Assembly (NCBI GenBank): GCA_039809125.1
Contig: JBDHUM010000004.1
Location: 1-45,696, forward strand
Length of the DNA: 45,696 nucleotides
Origin: SZUA-359 sp039809125
GTDB taxonomy: Bacteria; Patescibacteriota; Saccharimonadia; Saccharimonadales; Saccharimonadaceae
Direction: 5' to 3'
Below the pieces are notes generated by a model. The model worked only from the letters and a program-made list of their open reading frames with translations, did no database searches and was not told the origin of the DNA. Positions 15,500-24,617 of the stretch are shown here, one piece after another. A program made the position numbers and the translations under genes. Numbering within the stretch: position 1 is the first letter of the stretch; every line of letters starts with the position of its first letter.

Positions 15500-16542
15500 T
15501 TTGTACTATCCCTCATAGCTAAACCCACTGCAGTAGCAAACTCGTGAGCAACAGGTGCCATTTGTGTCATGACACTATCTGATACCTGAATACGGTTCCA
15601 TGGATTTGCTGCTACACTCGGAATTGAAACTTTCGCGCTTATGTAATCGCTAAATTGAGGTACCACCGACGCAAAACCAGCCAAATGAAGTGACGTAATT
15701 GAAACAGACGGATAGCGTGTCTGGAAAAACTTCACCGACTTTGTAATCTCTGAGGCGAAGTTGTCGAGCGGCGATTCAATCGCATGTAGGACTTGACCGT
15801 CCAATCGATCAGGCGCAAGTCCGAATTTTATAATGAACTGACGGGCTTGATCTTCTTGTACGCTCAAATTTTGTACAGCCGACTTAACAAACGAATTAAG
15901 GCCGGTTGGAATTGTACGAATCAGACGTGGAGCATCACCATAAACAACAGCAATATCAGTTGAAAACTCTCCCATGTCCATTATCAAAACAGCGTCTTTA
16001 TTCCCTGGAGGCACGAGCGCACGAATCATTGCAATCGGATCAGGTTCGGCTGCCAAAATATTAAAGCCAAGTCCTTCAATAAATTCAAGTCGTTCTTCAC
16101 TATAAATATTTGACACGCTGGTGATCAAAACCTCTTGCTGACCTTGTTGATGTAATGATGGTCCAAGTTTAGCCCAATCAACTTTCGTTTCTTCAGCCGA
16201 AGTTGGAATGTATTGATCGACCTGATACTTCATAGTAGCGCGTAGCTCAGCATCATTCGTCATGGGAACGTCAACAATTGTTGTAAACGTCTTGCTGGAC
16301 GGCAAGCCAATCACGACATCTCGGGCTTTGATGCCTGATTGCCCGACAGCAGTCATAATCACTTCTCCCAAACGACGCCTAGCCTCTGGTGAATCGCTCG
16401 ATGTTATTTTACTATCAACCGGCGCATAAGCGTATTTAACCAATCGCCAGGTATTATTACCTCCTGCAAGCTGAACAGCTCGGATAGCATTTGTGCCAAT
16501 ATCGAGTGAAAAAAAGTCGGCCGCCCCTTTTAATATATTCAT
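15496..16542 (-). CDS. pilM: Type IV pilus assembly ATPase PilM
   Basis: This 348-aa cytoplasmic, actin-like (FtsA fold) protein binds the N-terminus of PilN. Signatures are FFSLDIGTNAIRAVQL (phosphate 1), DAVLIMDMGEFSTDIAV (phosphate 2) and LHLAGFASVVP (adenosine region). Length is typical. GGAGATTAAG precedes the ATG and a TATACT box lies about 15 bases further upstream, so this is the likely head of the pilMNO-75aa-BTC operon. Confidence 0.93.
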   Translation of the reverse strand: MNILKGAADFFSLDIGTNAIRAVQLAGGNNTWRLVKYAYAPVDSKITSSDSPEARRRLGEVIMTAVGQSGIKARDVVIGLPSSKTFTTIVDVPMTNDAELRATMKYQVDQYIPTSAEETKVDWAKLGPSLHQQGQQEVLITSVSNIYSEERLEFIEGLGFNILAAEPDPIAMIRALVPPGNKDAVLIMDMGEFSTDIAVVYGDAPRLIRTIPTGLNSFVKSAVQNLSVQEDQARQFIIKFGLAPDRLDGQVLHAIESPLDNFASEITKSVKFFQTRYPSVSITSLHLAGFASVVPQFSDYISAKVSIPSVAANPWNRIQVSDSVMTQMAPVAHEFATAVGLAMRDSTK

Positions 16543-16586
16543 CTTAATCTCCAGTATACATACCCTATTAACAAATCACAAGCGGT

Positions 16587-18938
16587 TTAGAAGCGCGGTG
16601 GTAATTCGCGTATAAACGTCGTCTTTATTTTGCTTGTTTTTAGACTCTGCTTGTAGCTCCAAACCCAAGCATCAGCTCGTAAGTTTAGAATTTCGGCCGG
16701 TTTATCTTGCTCGGCGGCAGTTGGCAGCATGGTTCGCTCAAGATCGAGTTTTTTAGCCATAATCGGACCATTAATAACAAGTTGCCTGTTGCAGCGATCT
16801 GTAGTAAGCTGAGCCGTGGTAAAGTTGGCGCATGTGTCTATCGTGTCATCAGCGATTAGCCAGGCATCAACTCGTCCTACATTATCGTTAATTCGAATAT
16901 TATTGGCCACAATAAACACCTGCGGTAGATTATTGGGGTCGGCCGGGCTAGCATTTACGATATCACGTGTAATTGTAAATGTTCCACCCGTTGGACGATA
17001 CACCTGCACAAGTGCCGGAACTGTGTTATTATTGGCAGCCGTGCTTGTTGGTAAACCAGAACTAGCTAAGTAATTTTTGATGGTATTAGTCGGTAGAGAA
17101 CCGAGATTCGCCAAATTAGCCGGCTCAACAAAACAGCCCGAAATACCAGTGCAATTTACGGTATTTAAAGTATTAGCGAAGGTCAGCCGATTCCACTCAG
17201 TCTCAGCTGTTACACTACCGCCATGTAGTCCATGTCCGGATCCAAAATCTGACACATCGCTCGGCGCAAATACACCGTATTCACCCCAAGAACCATATGG
17301 TGAGCTCGATCGTGTAGTAATTTGACTATTCTTATTAGTAGATAGATTCGGCGCACTGCCAACACGCACATCATGTCCCCATACTTGTACGTGAGGTGTA
17401 GCAACAACTTCAACGCACTCTCTTTCACTATCTTTACTACCTGTCGTTTGATCTTTCCACGGCTCCCAGTTGATCCATTGACAAATCGTCTTGCCAATAT
17501 CAGCAGACGTAGTGGTGTATGAACCGCCTATCAGAGGCGAGCGCTGTCCAGGTGAAAGCGGAGCTATCGTACCCGTGCTTCGAGGTGGCGCGCCGACTCC
17601 GTTAATACTCTGCATTACTTTATAACCTATCTGCGGTGTAATTTGCTGGCTCGCAGCTAAGCTTCGAACCGAGTGATTCCAGTTCACAACCGAACCAGCA
17701 CTTACTTTGGACGGGCTTAGTAGCGCTGTATCGCCATCAGTTTCCCATTGCGGAGTAGCGACTTTGATTAGGAAAGAAAAATCCGTTGTATACGTCTTAC
17801 AATCACCGTCACTATTCCCACCCCACGGGAGCATAGGGTTAGTGTTGTTCGGGTTTGGAGTACCTATCAATGGTATATCTTTCGTCACTTTCCGATCACG
17901 ATTATCAAAACATGTCGCTTGCAAATAATCTTGACCATCTTTTGCAACAACATACTGATTTTGTCGTTTAAACACCATCTGGATTGTGATCAGTTTGTCG
18001 CTGGTAATTGGCGTCGATGTATAGGTAACTCCAGCCGGGTTACTAAACCAAAAGCGTGATCGATCTTTACGAGCTGTGATAGTCTGAGCTGTGGGCCCAG
18101 TTGGGCCAGTTGCCGAACCTCCTCCAGATATAACTGAATAAGCTGTCGGCATTGTTCGCTGCCAAATTTTTTCATTGGTAAAGCAATTACTCGTACCCGC
18201 ATCATACGGCGGATTCCAGTTTGGTGCAGTTGAGTGAATAGGACTATCAATCGGTGAGGTTGGACTTGCTGTTCTAATCCAGCCAGTTGGTGTGTTCATC
18301 CACTGTAAACCGGTGAGATTACAGCTTCGTGCTGGTACAGGTTCTGAAAATGGTCGGCAAGAAAATGACAATGTGTTAATTTGAAGATCTACTCTAGTAG
18401 TACCGACTGGTACAGTGCTCCCTCGTTTGACATTTGGCTGACCACGTAATGACAACCAAACATCAGCTCGATACGACGCGCTGCGGTCGGCCGCTGAAAT
18501 ACCAGTGCCATCGTTAGAAGTTGGCGTAAACTTTCGGTAGAATAAATCTTGACCACTGCGCGTTGTATATTTTGGGTGGACTACTGGCGCACCAGGCAAC
18601 GGATAGGTTGCCAAAACTGAGTAACAAGGCCCCGTACGTCCTGGATCTGTATCTCGTACTTTTTCGGAAGAATAGTTTGCGGCTGCTTCAGGACTTACGC
18701 CCACCGCAGCAGACGTCGAATAATCAAGTGCTACAGCAGTCTCAAATCCGTACCGTAACTCTCTCTGTAGCACAGCGTTAGAATACGGTTGCGGCTCGCC
18801 AGGTCCTGGAGCGGCCAGTAAGGGAGGTGCTGCTACCATGCTCAAACAACCAATCATACCAACAAAAAGCACCGTCATCGCCAGATTATTCCTAACTAAC
18901 TGCATAGTACTTAATAAACTACGGCGCAAGTGACTCAT
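16587..18938 (-). CDS. Large secreted protein next to the pilus operon
   Basis: From the chosen start this is a 783-aa exported protein with a Sec signal peptide (basic MSHLRRSLL, hydrophobic stretch, likely cut near LLAAPG). The body is rich in Thr, Ser, Asn and Trp with many cysteines. The C-terminal ~200 residues (VFIVANNIRINDNVGRVDAW, later AEILNLRADAWVWSY) suggest a beta-rich domain. No enzyme motif is recognised. The start at 18938 has AGGAGA just upstream and overlaps the preceding gene by 20 bases. Position directly upstream of pilM suggests a pilus-linked or surface-exposed adhesin. An ATG at 18905 is an alternative. Confidence 0.6.
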   Translation of the reverse strand: MSHLRRSLLSTMQLVRNNLAMTVLFVGMIGCLSMVAAPPLLAAPGPGEPQPYSNAVLQRELRYGFETAVALDYSTSAAVGVSPEAAANYSSEKVRDTDPGRTGPCYSVLATYPLPGAPVVHPKYTTRSGQDLFYRKFTPTSNDGTGISAADRSASYRADVWLSLRGQPNVKRGSTVPVGTTRVDLQINTLSFSCRPFSEPVPARSCNLTGLQWMNTPTGWIRTASPTSPIDSPIHSTAPNWNPPYDAGTSNCFTNEKIWQRTMPTAYSVISGGGSATGPTGPTAQTITARKDRSRFWFSNPAGVTYTSTPITSDKLITIQMVFKRQNQYVVAKDGQDYLQATCFDNRDRKVTKDIPLIGTPNPNNTNPMLPWGGNSDGDCKTYTTDFSFLIKVATPQWETDGDTALLSPSKVSAGSVVNWNHSVRSLAASQQITPQIGYKVMQSINGVGAPPRSTGTIAPLSPGQRSPLIGGSYTTTSADIGKTICQWINWEPWKDQTTGSKDSERECVEVVATPHVQVWGHDVRVGSAPNLSTNKNSQITTRSSSPYGSWGEYGVFAPSDVSDFGSGHGLHGGSVTAETEWNRLTFANTLNTVNCTGISGCFVEPANLANLGSLPTNTIKNYLASSGLPTSTAANNNTVPALVQVYRPTGGTFTITRDIVNASPADPNNLPQVFIVANNIRINDNVGRVDAWLIADDTIDTCANFTTAQLTTDRCNRQLVINGPIMAKKLDLERTMLPTAAEQDKPAEILNLRADAWVWSYKQSLKTSKIKTTFIRELPPRF

Positions 18939-19410
18939 CAATCTCCTGCTCCTGCTGATTAGCTTTAGAACTTGACTCGGCCACGCTGATAGCGTTGCCA
19001 AGTGCATCTGCCGACAGTGGCACGGGATCAAATGAATAACTATAGCTCTCGGCTTTTAGCATTAGTTTTACAAGTCGTTGCTGATACTCACGAGCATTTT
19101 TTAAATTCCCGATCGAATAGTTGTACCAGGCCGCAATATAGGTACAATTTTGATCATCTAAATAATCAGCCTGCTTTTGTACTTCGTCGTAGACATTCTT
19201 AAGTGCCTCTGTATTATTGTCGCGTATTGCAGTGCTAGCTCGACCGATCAAATCGTCGCTGCATATTTTTTTTACTGTAACAGAACTAGATTGCGTGTTG
19301 TCAATAGTATTAGTATTTGATTTTTTTTGAGTCGATACATACCAATAGGCTGCAGTCACCAAACAGATAACCAACAACCCAAGCATAGTAAATAAAATTT
19401 TTCTTTTCAT
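18919..19410 (-). CDS. Membrane-anchored protein of unknown function
   Basis: A 163-aa protein with a basic start, one N-terminal hydrophobic helix (about residues 5-27) and an outer domain rich in Ala, Asn and Tyr with helical, TPR-like spacing (NTEALKNVYDEVQKQ, AAWYNYSIGNLKNAREYQQR). Its 3' end overlaps the start of the large secreted protein by 20 bases, so the two are probably co-translated. It may help that protein at the membrane. No family is recognised. Confidence 0.65.
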   Translation of the reverse strand: MKRKILFTMLGLLVICLVTAAYWYVSTQKKSNTNTIDNTQSSSVTVKKICSDDLIGRASTAIRDNNTEALKNVYDEVQKQADYLDDQNCTYIAAWYNYSIGNLKNAREYQQRLVKLMLKAESYSYSFDPVPLSADALGNAISVAESSSKANQQEQEIDESLAP

Positions 19411-19512
19411 CTTGCTGCCTTGTTTTTGGCGATTTTCATACTAAGATTATAGCATAAGCATCTGCGTTCTAGTCTGTTTTACTAAGAATGTCTATTGTGT
19501 AATTATATTAAT

Positions 19513-20976
19513 ATGTGGCTTTATCCTGTTCTTTTTGTCTGGTTATTAATTTTGAGTGTAATTCTAACAAATCCATTTAGCCGCATCTCCATCATTCGTC
19601 CCACTTACAAAGCAAAATTTAAAAGAGGTACAGTTACCTCTAAAAACAATAATTCAAAACTGCGTATTCACAATAACCCTCTATCAAAACTATATGCTTA
19701 TATAAAATCAGGACTTTACATTCTAGAAACACGCTATATCAACAGCCCAGCGGCAAACGGGTCTACTGCAAAAACAATTATTGCACACATTCACGATCAC
19801 CGATTCAAACCCACGAAACTACTACTTATTTCAGGTGACCATTTTAATTCACTCTTTGTTCGTAATCTTGGTGTATTTTACTACCCGATGCTGGATACAG
19901 CAATTCCATCATCAAAAACCGACTGGCAAAACCGACAAATCGTATACCTGCAAACTGTTGCGTTCGCACTGGGTGTGATGGCGAAGACGGACAAACTGAC
20001 AACAACGTTCGTACCGCTAGCACCTCAAAGTGTAGCTTGTATTAATTTCTATGCTTATCCATCAGACACACTTTATGGAGTGCTTTATGGCCTTGCCTCG
20101 TTACTCGGACTCGAAGCAGCCAAGCCTTATGTATACGCTCCATCCGCCCTATCACTCAAGACACAAGTAGAAGCCAAAAGCTTGCTCGCCACCTATCGAC
20201 TTGATCTTCATAGACACTACATTACCTATCGTCACACTGTATTTGATAGTAAAAAAAGCTTAGTTCGCAGCGATATTCATCTTTCAGGTGCTAAAGATAT
20301 TACTAAGCGTACTTGCGCACTCTACGACAATGTTATTTTTTGGAAAACAACTGAGCTCGCTGAAAAGCTTGGTTTAATTGATATTGATATTGTTTTTCGT
20401 AAACGTCTAAAACAACGAATTCTTAGGAAGTTTTGGCTACCTGATGAAGGCTACTTTTTAGAAGATCTTTCTAATGAGGCAAAGGCTAATAAGTACTATT
20501 CATCAGACTGGTTAGTTGTATTATTCACCGGATTTTTAAAACCAAGCATCAAACGTGAACAACATTACTTCACACGCTCAATCGACTATATCAACAAGAT
20601 GAATATTGCTTGTCCTTTCGCTATAAAATATCAACATGAAACACGACAGGCGCGTCAGTTCCCAGTTGTACGTCTTACCGTTGCATCATATGGTGGTGAT
20701 GCGATCTGGAGTTTTTGGGGTATGGAGTATATAAAACTTCTATTATGGCTTCATCGTCTGACTAAAGATAAAGTGTACCTTACAGAAGCTGATCATCATA
20801 TCAAATACTACAACGAGAAAATGATTGAAAACCGAGGCTTTCCTGAAGTATACGACTCCAAAGGACGCTTGCTAAAAACGCCGTTTTATCAAAGCATCCG
20901 CATGACTGGTTGGGTGATAGGATTTGAGCAAGTATTGTCAATGCGTAGTGCCGCTAGACGAAATAAATTTAGTTGA
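19513..20976 (+). CDS. Membrane-anchored glycosidase-like protein
   Basis: A 487-aa protein with an N-terminal hydrophobic helix (MWLYPVLFVWLLILSVIL) and an outer domain that looks like an alpha/alpha-toroid glycosidase: RNLGVFYYPMLD, later GDAIWSFWGMEYIKLLLWLH and NRGFPEVYDSKGR are the kind of Trp/Tyr-rich segments seen in such folds. Catalytic residues cannot be assigned with confidence. The ATG at 19513 is preferred over a TTG at 19495 because an AT-rich -10-like stretch ends about 8 positions before it. The 3' end overlaps that of the convergent secreted protein gene by 8 bases. A role in cell-surface glycans is inferred. Confidence 0.5.
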   Translation: MWLYPVLFVWLLILSVILTNPFSRISIIRPTYKAKFKRGTVTSKNNNSKLRIHNNPLSKLYAYIKSGLYILETRYINSPAANGSTAKTIIAHIHDHRFKPTKLLLISGDHFNSLFVRNLGVFYYPMLDTAIPSSKTDWQNRQIVYLQTVAFALGVMAKTDKLTTTFVPLAPQSVACINFYAYPSDTLYGVLYGLASLLGLEAAKPYVYAPSALSLKTQVEAKSLLATYRLDLHRHYITYRHTVFDSKKSLVRSDIHLSGAKDITKRTCALYDNVIFWKTTELAEKLGLIDIDIVFRKRLKQRILRKFWLPDEGYFLEDLSNEAKANKYYSSDWLVVLFTGFLKPSIKREQHYFTRSIDYINKMNIACPFAIKYQHETRQARQFPVVRLTVASYGGDAIWSFWGMEYIKLLLWLHRLTKDKVYLTEADHHIKYYNEKMIENRGFPEVYDSKGRLLKTPFYQSIRMTGWVIGFEQVLSMRSAARRNKFS

Positions 20977-21988
20977 GATTACAGTTGCCGCTGGTTTTGC
21001 AATATTCTGGAATACGATTCCACTTAATAGCAATTGTCGCTGGATCAACAATTTGTGTATAAGCTGCAAAAGATTTTTTCCACTCTAACGCTTCTCGAAA
21101 ACTATTGAGACAGTACATTTCAGACATGCTCGTCCAACGATTACGCCAGTCATTTGAGGTACAGTCCCAAGCCACTGAGTCACCAAGCTCGTTAGTCTTA
21201 CCATCTACCAATCGATAAAATTGTACCACATTCCACTCGCCAGGGTTTGGCGACATTCTTTTACCGAGAAAGAACGGTGACATCGTTCGTTGGTTTACAA
21301 ATTCTGAATCATCATCGTGACCAACACTATCGTAGCATTCAAGATCATTATTATTACAAAGACCGCCATTAACTGACAACGTCTTCATCGGATAAGGAAA
21401 CACTGTACTGACACTGCGGGTATTAGTACCGATACTGTCGTACTTTCGCCCAAAGGCAAAGTAGCGCATGGCCATTCGTTGTGCTTCAAGGCTTTGTTTG
21501 CCGTTTGGATAATTGAACGCACCCCAAGCCTTACTATTGCCATGAGCTTTCAATGTAGTATATGTACCTCCTGTTTCGGCAAATAACTGTGCGGGTGTCA
21601 TTGGCTGACTCATATCAGTATACGTCTTAGACTGAGAAATAAACTTCCACGAGTACGCAGTTCGTAAATTCGCAATATCTTGCCATGATGATTGTGAGAC
21701 AGAGTTATTTATACACTGGTGGCTAGCCTCATTAGTCCGTCCAGTCACAACACCACCAACACCCCATATACCGTATTTTTTCAGCTCAGTAGCAGACCGC
21801 TGAAGCGTTACGGTGCCCGGAGTACCCTGGCAGTTTGGAGAGCTTGCTTGCTCCCAGTTGCTGCGACCCCACATCACAGTTAGATAGCCTGGTTCTGGAC
21901 CTTCGCTGGCTGCAGTTACTTGTGGCTGGCTCAAAACACCAACTGCTGCAATTAATCCCGCCACTACCATTACAATTAATCGTTTCAC
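20969..21988 (-). CDS. Secreted protein, possibly a degenerate polysaccharide-deacetylase-like fold
   Basis: A 339-aa protein with a clear signal peptide (MKRLIVMVVAGLIAAVGVLS). The order of predicted strands and helices (GYLTVMWGR, KKYGIWGVGGVVTGR, SWQDIANL, LKAHGNSKAWGAFNYPNGK) recalls NodB-type polysaccharide deacetylases, but the metal-binding Asp/His set is not evident, so this is a weak structural guess. The GTG at 21988 is chosen because AGGAGA lies 6 bases before it; a GTG at 21994 is too close to that site. Function unknown; exported to the surface or medium. Confidence 0.55.
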   Translation of the reverse strand: MKRLIVMVVAGLIAAVGVLSQPQVTAASEGPEPGYLTVMWGRSNWEQASSPNCQGTPGTVTLQRSATELKKYGIWGVGGVVTGRTNEASHQCINNSVSQSSWQDIANLRTAYSWKFISQSKTYTDMSQPMTPAQLFAETGGTYTTLKAHGNSKAWGAFNYPNGKQSLEAQRMAMRYFAFGRKYDSIGTNTRSVSTVFPYPMKTLSVNGGLCNNNDLECYDSVGHDDDSEFVNQRTMSPFFLGKRMSPNPGEWNVVQFYRLVDGKTNELGDSVAWDCTSNDWRNRWTSMSEMYCLNSFREALEWKKSFAAYTQIVDPATIAIKWNRIPEYCKTSGNCNLN

Positions 21989-22063
21989 GTTCACTCTCCT
22001 AAAAAATTAAGCTATTCACTATTTTATACCTCAAAACTGACATGCCTGCAAGAGCATCTCTGT

Positions 22064-22069
22064 TATAAT
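22064..22069 (+). promoter_or_regulatory. -10 box for ychF
   Basis: TATAAT ends 10 positions before the ATG at 22079 and no Shine-Dalgarno sequence is present, so the mRNA has a leader of 0-3 bases. Confidence 0.55.
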
Positions 22070-22078
22070 ACCAACTGT

Positions 22079-23164
22079 ATGAGTTTGAGTATTGGTATCG
22101 TTGGCCTGCCAAACGTCGGTAAATCGACGCTTTTTAATGCACTCACCAATAATGACATCTTGGCTGCAAACTACCCCTTCGCAACCATCGAGCCAAATAC
22201 GGGTATAGTGCCAGTGCCAGATGATCGCCTGGATGTATTGCAAAAAATGTATTCGGCCCAAAAAGTTATTCCAGCTACTGTCACGTTCGTCGATATTGCT
22301 GGCTTAGTGGCTGGTGCAAGTAAGGGCGAAGGCCTGGGCAATAAGTTTCTTGCAAATATTCGCGAATGCCAAGCTATTATTCATATTGTTCGCGCTTTTG
22401 AAAATAACGATATTATCCGTCACGACAACGGCAAGGTTGATCCGAAAGCTGATATTGAGATTATCAATACCGAACTAATGCTAGCTGATATCGAAACGCT
22501 GCAAAAACGCCTACCAGCCATGCAAAAAGAGGCCAAAGCATCGCCAGTCGCCAAAGAAAAACTTGGGTACCTCGAAAGTCTGATTCGACACCTCGAGGCC
22601 AGTACACCATTATCAGCACTCCCTTCGCTCGACCTCGAGCAGATTCACGATCTGCACTTACTCACCGCCAAGCCGGTTATTTATGCGTTCAATGTCGACG
22701 AATCGACTCTCGTCGACGAGGCCGCCAAACAGTCGCTCGCTCAATTGGTCGCGCCGGCGCCTGTCGTGTTTGTCTGCGCCAAGCTAGAAGAAGAGCTAAA
22801 AGGCCTTGAGCCTCGTGATGCCAAGGAACTACTCGCAAGTTACGGCGTACATGATACGGGGTTAGTGCAGATGATTCACGCTGCCTACGATACACTCGGT
22901 CTGCAGAGCTACCTGACTGCTGGCGAAAAAGAAGTGCGCGCCTGGACAATAAAAAAAGGTGCCACAGCGCCAGAAGCTGCAGGAGTAATTCACAGTGATT
23001 TCGAACGCGGCTTTATTGCCGCCGAGATTGTGTCGTACCCAGATGTGGTAGCTACCGGCTCAGAACTTGCCGCCAAGCAGGCCGGTAAGGTTCACACCGT
23101 TGGCCGCGACTACGTCATGCAGCAAGATGATATTGTTGAATTTCGTTTTAATGTAACAAAGTAA
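22079..23164 (+). CDS. ychF: YchF/OLA1 family ATPase
   Basis: This 361-aa P-loop protein is the ribosome-associated, redox-regulated ATPase YchF. G1 is GLPNVGKSTLFNAL (residues 8-21), G3 is VDIAGLVAGASKGEGLGNKF, and the G4 position has NVDE instead of NKxD, the change that makes the family prefer ATP. The C-terminal TGS domain (AWTIKKGATAPEAAGVIHSD) ends with DIVEFRFNV, as is usual. Length is standard. Confidence 0.96.
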   Translation: MSLSIGIVGLPNVGKSTLFNALTNNDILAANYPFATIEPNTGIVPVPDDRLDVLQKMYSAQKVIPATVTFVDIAGLVAGASKGEGLGNKFLANIRECQAIIHIVRAFENNDIIRHDNGKVDPKADIEIINTELMLADIETLQKRLPAMQKEAKASPVAKEKLGYLESLIRHLEASTPLSALPSLDLEQIHDLHLLTAKPVIYAFNVDESTLVDEAAKQSLAQLVAPAPVVFVCAKLEEELKGLEPRDAKELLASYGVHDTGLVQMIHAAYDTLGLQSYLTAGEKEVRAWTIKKGATAPEAAGVIHSDFERGFIAAEIVSYPDVVATGSELAAKQAGKVHTVGRDYVMQQDDIVEFRFNVTK

Positions 23165-23394
23165 CTTTCGTGAGTTCAGACATAGGGTAAGTGCCCCGTG
23201 CAACTGAATGCTCTGGGCCCTGCCACAAAGTGTATTACTCTCAACCGAGGGCAATGCCCCCAGGTGTGGGTGCTAGCCTTGCAAGTTTGCATGTCAAGCC
23301 TTACCGCAAATATGTTTAGATATTTTTCTTACGCTTGCATCCTTACCGTTATTTTATTACCATGACAGCATAATCTAATCGGAGGGATAGGTAT
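23165..23394 (+). ncRNA. Unexplained structured-looking leader upstream of the peptidoglycan-binding gene
   Basis: These 230 bases have no reading frame of note and are more GC-rich and repeat-like than other gaps. They hold a hairpin GGGC-AAT-GCCC near 23250, and CTGGG and CCACA (about 23213-23226) that can pair in crossed order with CCCAG and TGTGG (about 23256-23266), which would make a pseudoknot. The 3' part resembles no riboswitch class that I can confirm. It could be a riboswitch-like leader, a small RNA or a terminator region of ychF. GGAGGG follows before the next ATG. Confidence 0.35.
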
Positions 23395-23877
23395 ATGAAA
23401 TCAATCACTACATACATGAAGTATTACTTAATGGCCGGATTTTTTGCTGGTGTCGTGAGTCTGGTTGGCATGGCTGCACCAGCCAAAGCAGATCAAGGTT
23501 TTAGCTTTCCTAGCTGCGGATCAATCAAAGGCTACAGTCAAGTAGGGATTGCTCAGTCAGACGATATCTGGGCCTCAAAATATTACGCTGGTCAAGCCCA
23601 GGGTAACGCCAATACTTGCGTCAAAAACATTCAGACAGCATTGAACAAAGGATTTTGTAGCTCAAGCACGCGCCTCGGTGTTGATGGTATTTACGGATCG
23701 CAAACAAAACGCGCCGTTATGAACTATCAAAAATACTACCGTAGCCACAATTTGGTAGTCAAAACTGGCTCTACGTGGCAGAGTATCTACGTTGACGGAG
23801 AAGTCGGTCCGCAAACCTGGTCGCTTTTTAATAGCACCAACATCTACACTGATCCTATTTGGAATTGCCGCGCGTAG
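23395..23877 (+). CDS. Secreted peptidoglycan-binding domain protein
   Basis: A 160-aa protein with a signal peptide (hydrophobic residues 10-28, likely cut after AKA) and a PG_binding_1 domain over the rest: VKNIQTALNKG, then LGVDGIYGSQTKRAVMNYQK and VDGEVGPQTWSLF, two copies of the DGxxGxxT loop. Four cysteines may form disulfides. It should bind the cell wall of its own or a host cell; no catalytic domain is attached. GGAGGG lies 9 bases before the ATG. The 3' end overlaps tlyA, which is convergent, by 23 bases. Confidence 0.85.
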   Translation: MKSITTYMKYYLMAGFFAGVVSLVGMAAPAKADQGFSFPSCGSIKGYSQVGIAQSDDIWASKYYAGQAQGNANTCVKNIQTALNKGFCSSSTRLGVDGIYGSQTKRAVMNYQKYYRSHNLVVKTGSTWQSIYVDGEVGPQTWSLFNSTNIYTDPIWNCRA

Positions 23878-24586
23878 ATAGCTTTAGTAGATAAAACCTC
23901 TCTCGGTTTCCCTTTACGCCGGTTACTTCACTGTCGGCTTTGTCGACAATAGTAACATAACGTTTTGCCCAGGCTTCAAACTCATGCAGCACCTTGCGTC
24001 TAATGCTATCGTTTTTGATGACGCCTTTACTTATCTGGTGCCGACCTGCTTCAAACTGCGGTTTCACCATTGCAACAATTTGCGTGTTTGCATCGGCGAT
24101 TGTTGCAATGTGCGGCAAAATTTGGCGCAGGCTAATAAAACTGACGTCCATCACCACCACATCAGGTCGGTCGGTCGGTATAAAATCGCGAATATCGGTT
24201 TTTTCATGTAGTTCGATACTAGGGTTTGAACGGAGTGAGGGGTGTAGTTGGTCAGTTCCAACATCAACAGCAATTATTTTTTTGGCGTGGTGCTGCAAAG
24301 CGTAATCAGTAAATCCACCAGTACTACTACCAACGTCTAGTACGGTTTTTTGCTTGAAGTCGAGACCAAGTTTTTTAGCTACGCTCGCAAGCTTAAGGCC
24401 GGCTCGCGAAACATACTGTTCGGCCACATCTACTACCACCTTTGCCTCCTCGCCTACCATCGTTCCCGATTTTTGCTCAATCTGACCATTCACTTTCACC
24501 TTAGCAAGCCGAATAATAGTGTCAGCCTGCGAACGAGTCGAAGCTAGCCCTCGCGCTACCAAGATGTGATCTAATCGTTGTCTCAT
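23855..24586 (-). CDS. tlyA: TlyA-family rRNA 2'-O-methyltransferase
   Basis: This 243-aa protein joins an N-terminal S4 RNA-binding domain (MRQRLDHILVARGLASTRSQ, residues 1-60) to an FtsJ-like methyltransferase domain: the SAM-binding motif is LDVGSSTGGFTDYAL, followed by DVGTDQLHP and VVMDVSFISLRQ. TlyA proteins methylate ribosomal RNA riboses; the older name is hemolysin A. The start at 24586 is preferred over a TTG 7 codons upstream because the S4 domain begins there and TATCAT at 24593-24598 ends 7 positions before it. Confidence 0.92.
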   Translation of the reverse strand: MRQRLDHILVARGLASTRSQADTIIRLAKVKVNGQIEQKSGTMVGEEAKVVVDVAEQYVSRAGLKLASVAKKLGLDFKQKTVLDVGSSTGGFTDYALQHHAKKIIAVDVGTDQLHPSLRSNPSIELHEKTDIRDFIPTDRPDVVVMDVSFISLRQILPHIATIADANTQIVAMVKPQFEAGRHQISKGVIKNDSIRRKVLHEFEAWAKRYVTIVDKADSEVTGVKGNRERFYLLKLSTRGNSK

Positions 24587-24617
24587 ATGTTTATGATACC
24601 AAATCAATCTCTACCAC

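Noticed and set aside
23165..23394. c-di-AMP (ydaO-type) riboswitch upstream of the peptidoglycan-binding gene
   Set aside because: A GCTAGCCTTGCAAG segment slightly resembles the 3' part of that class, but the other conserved blocks are missing.
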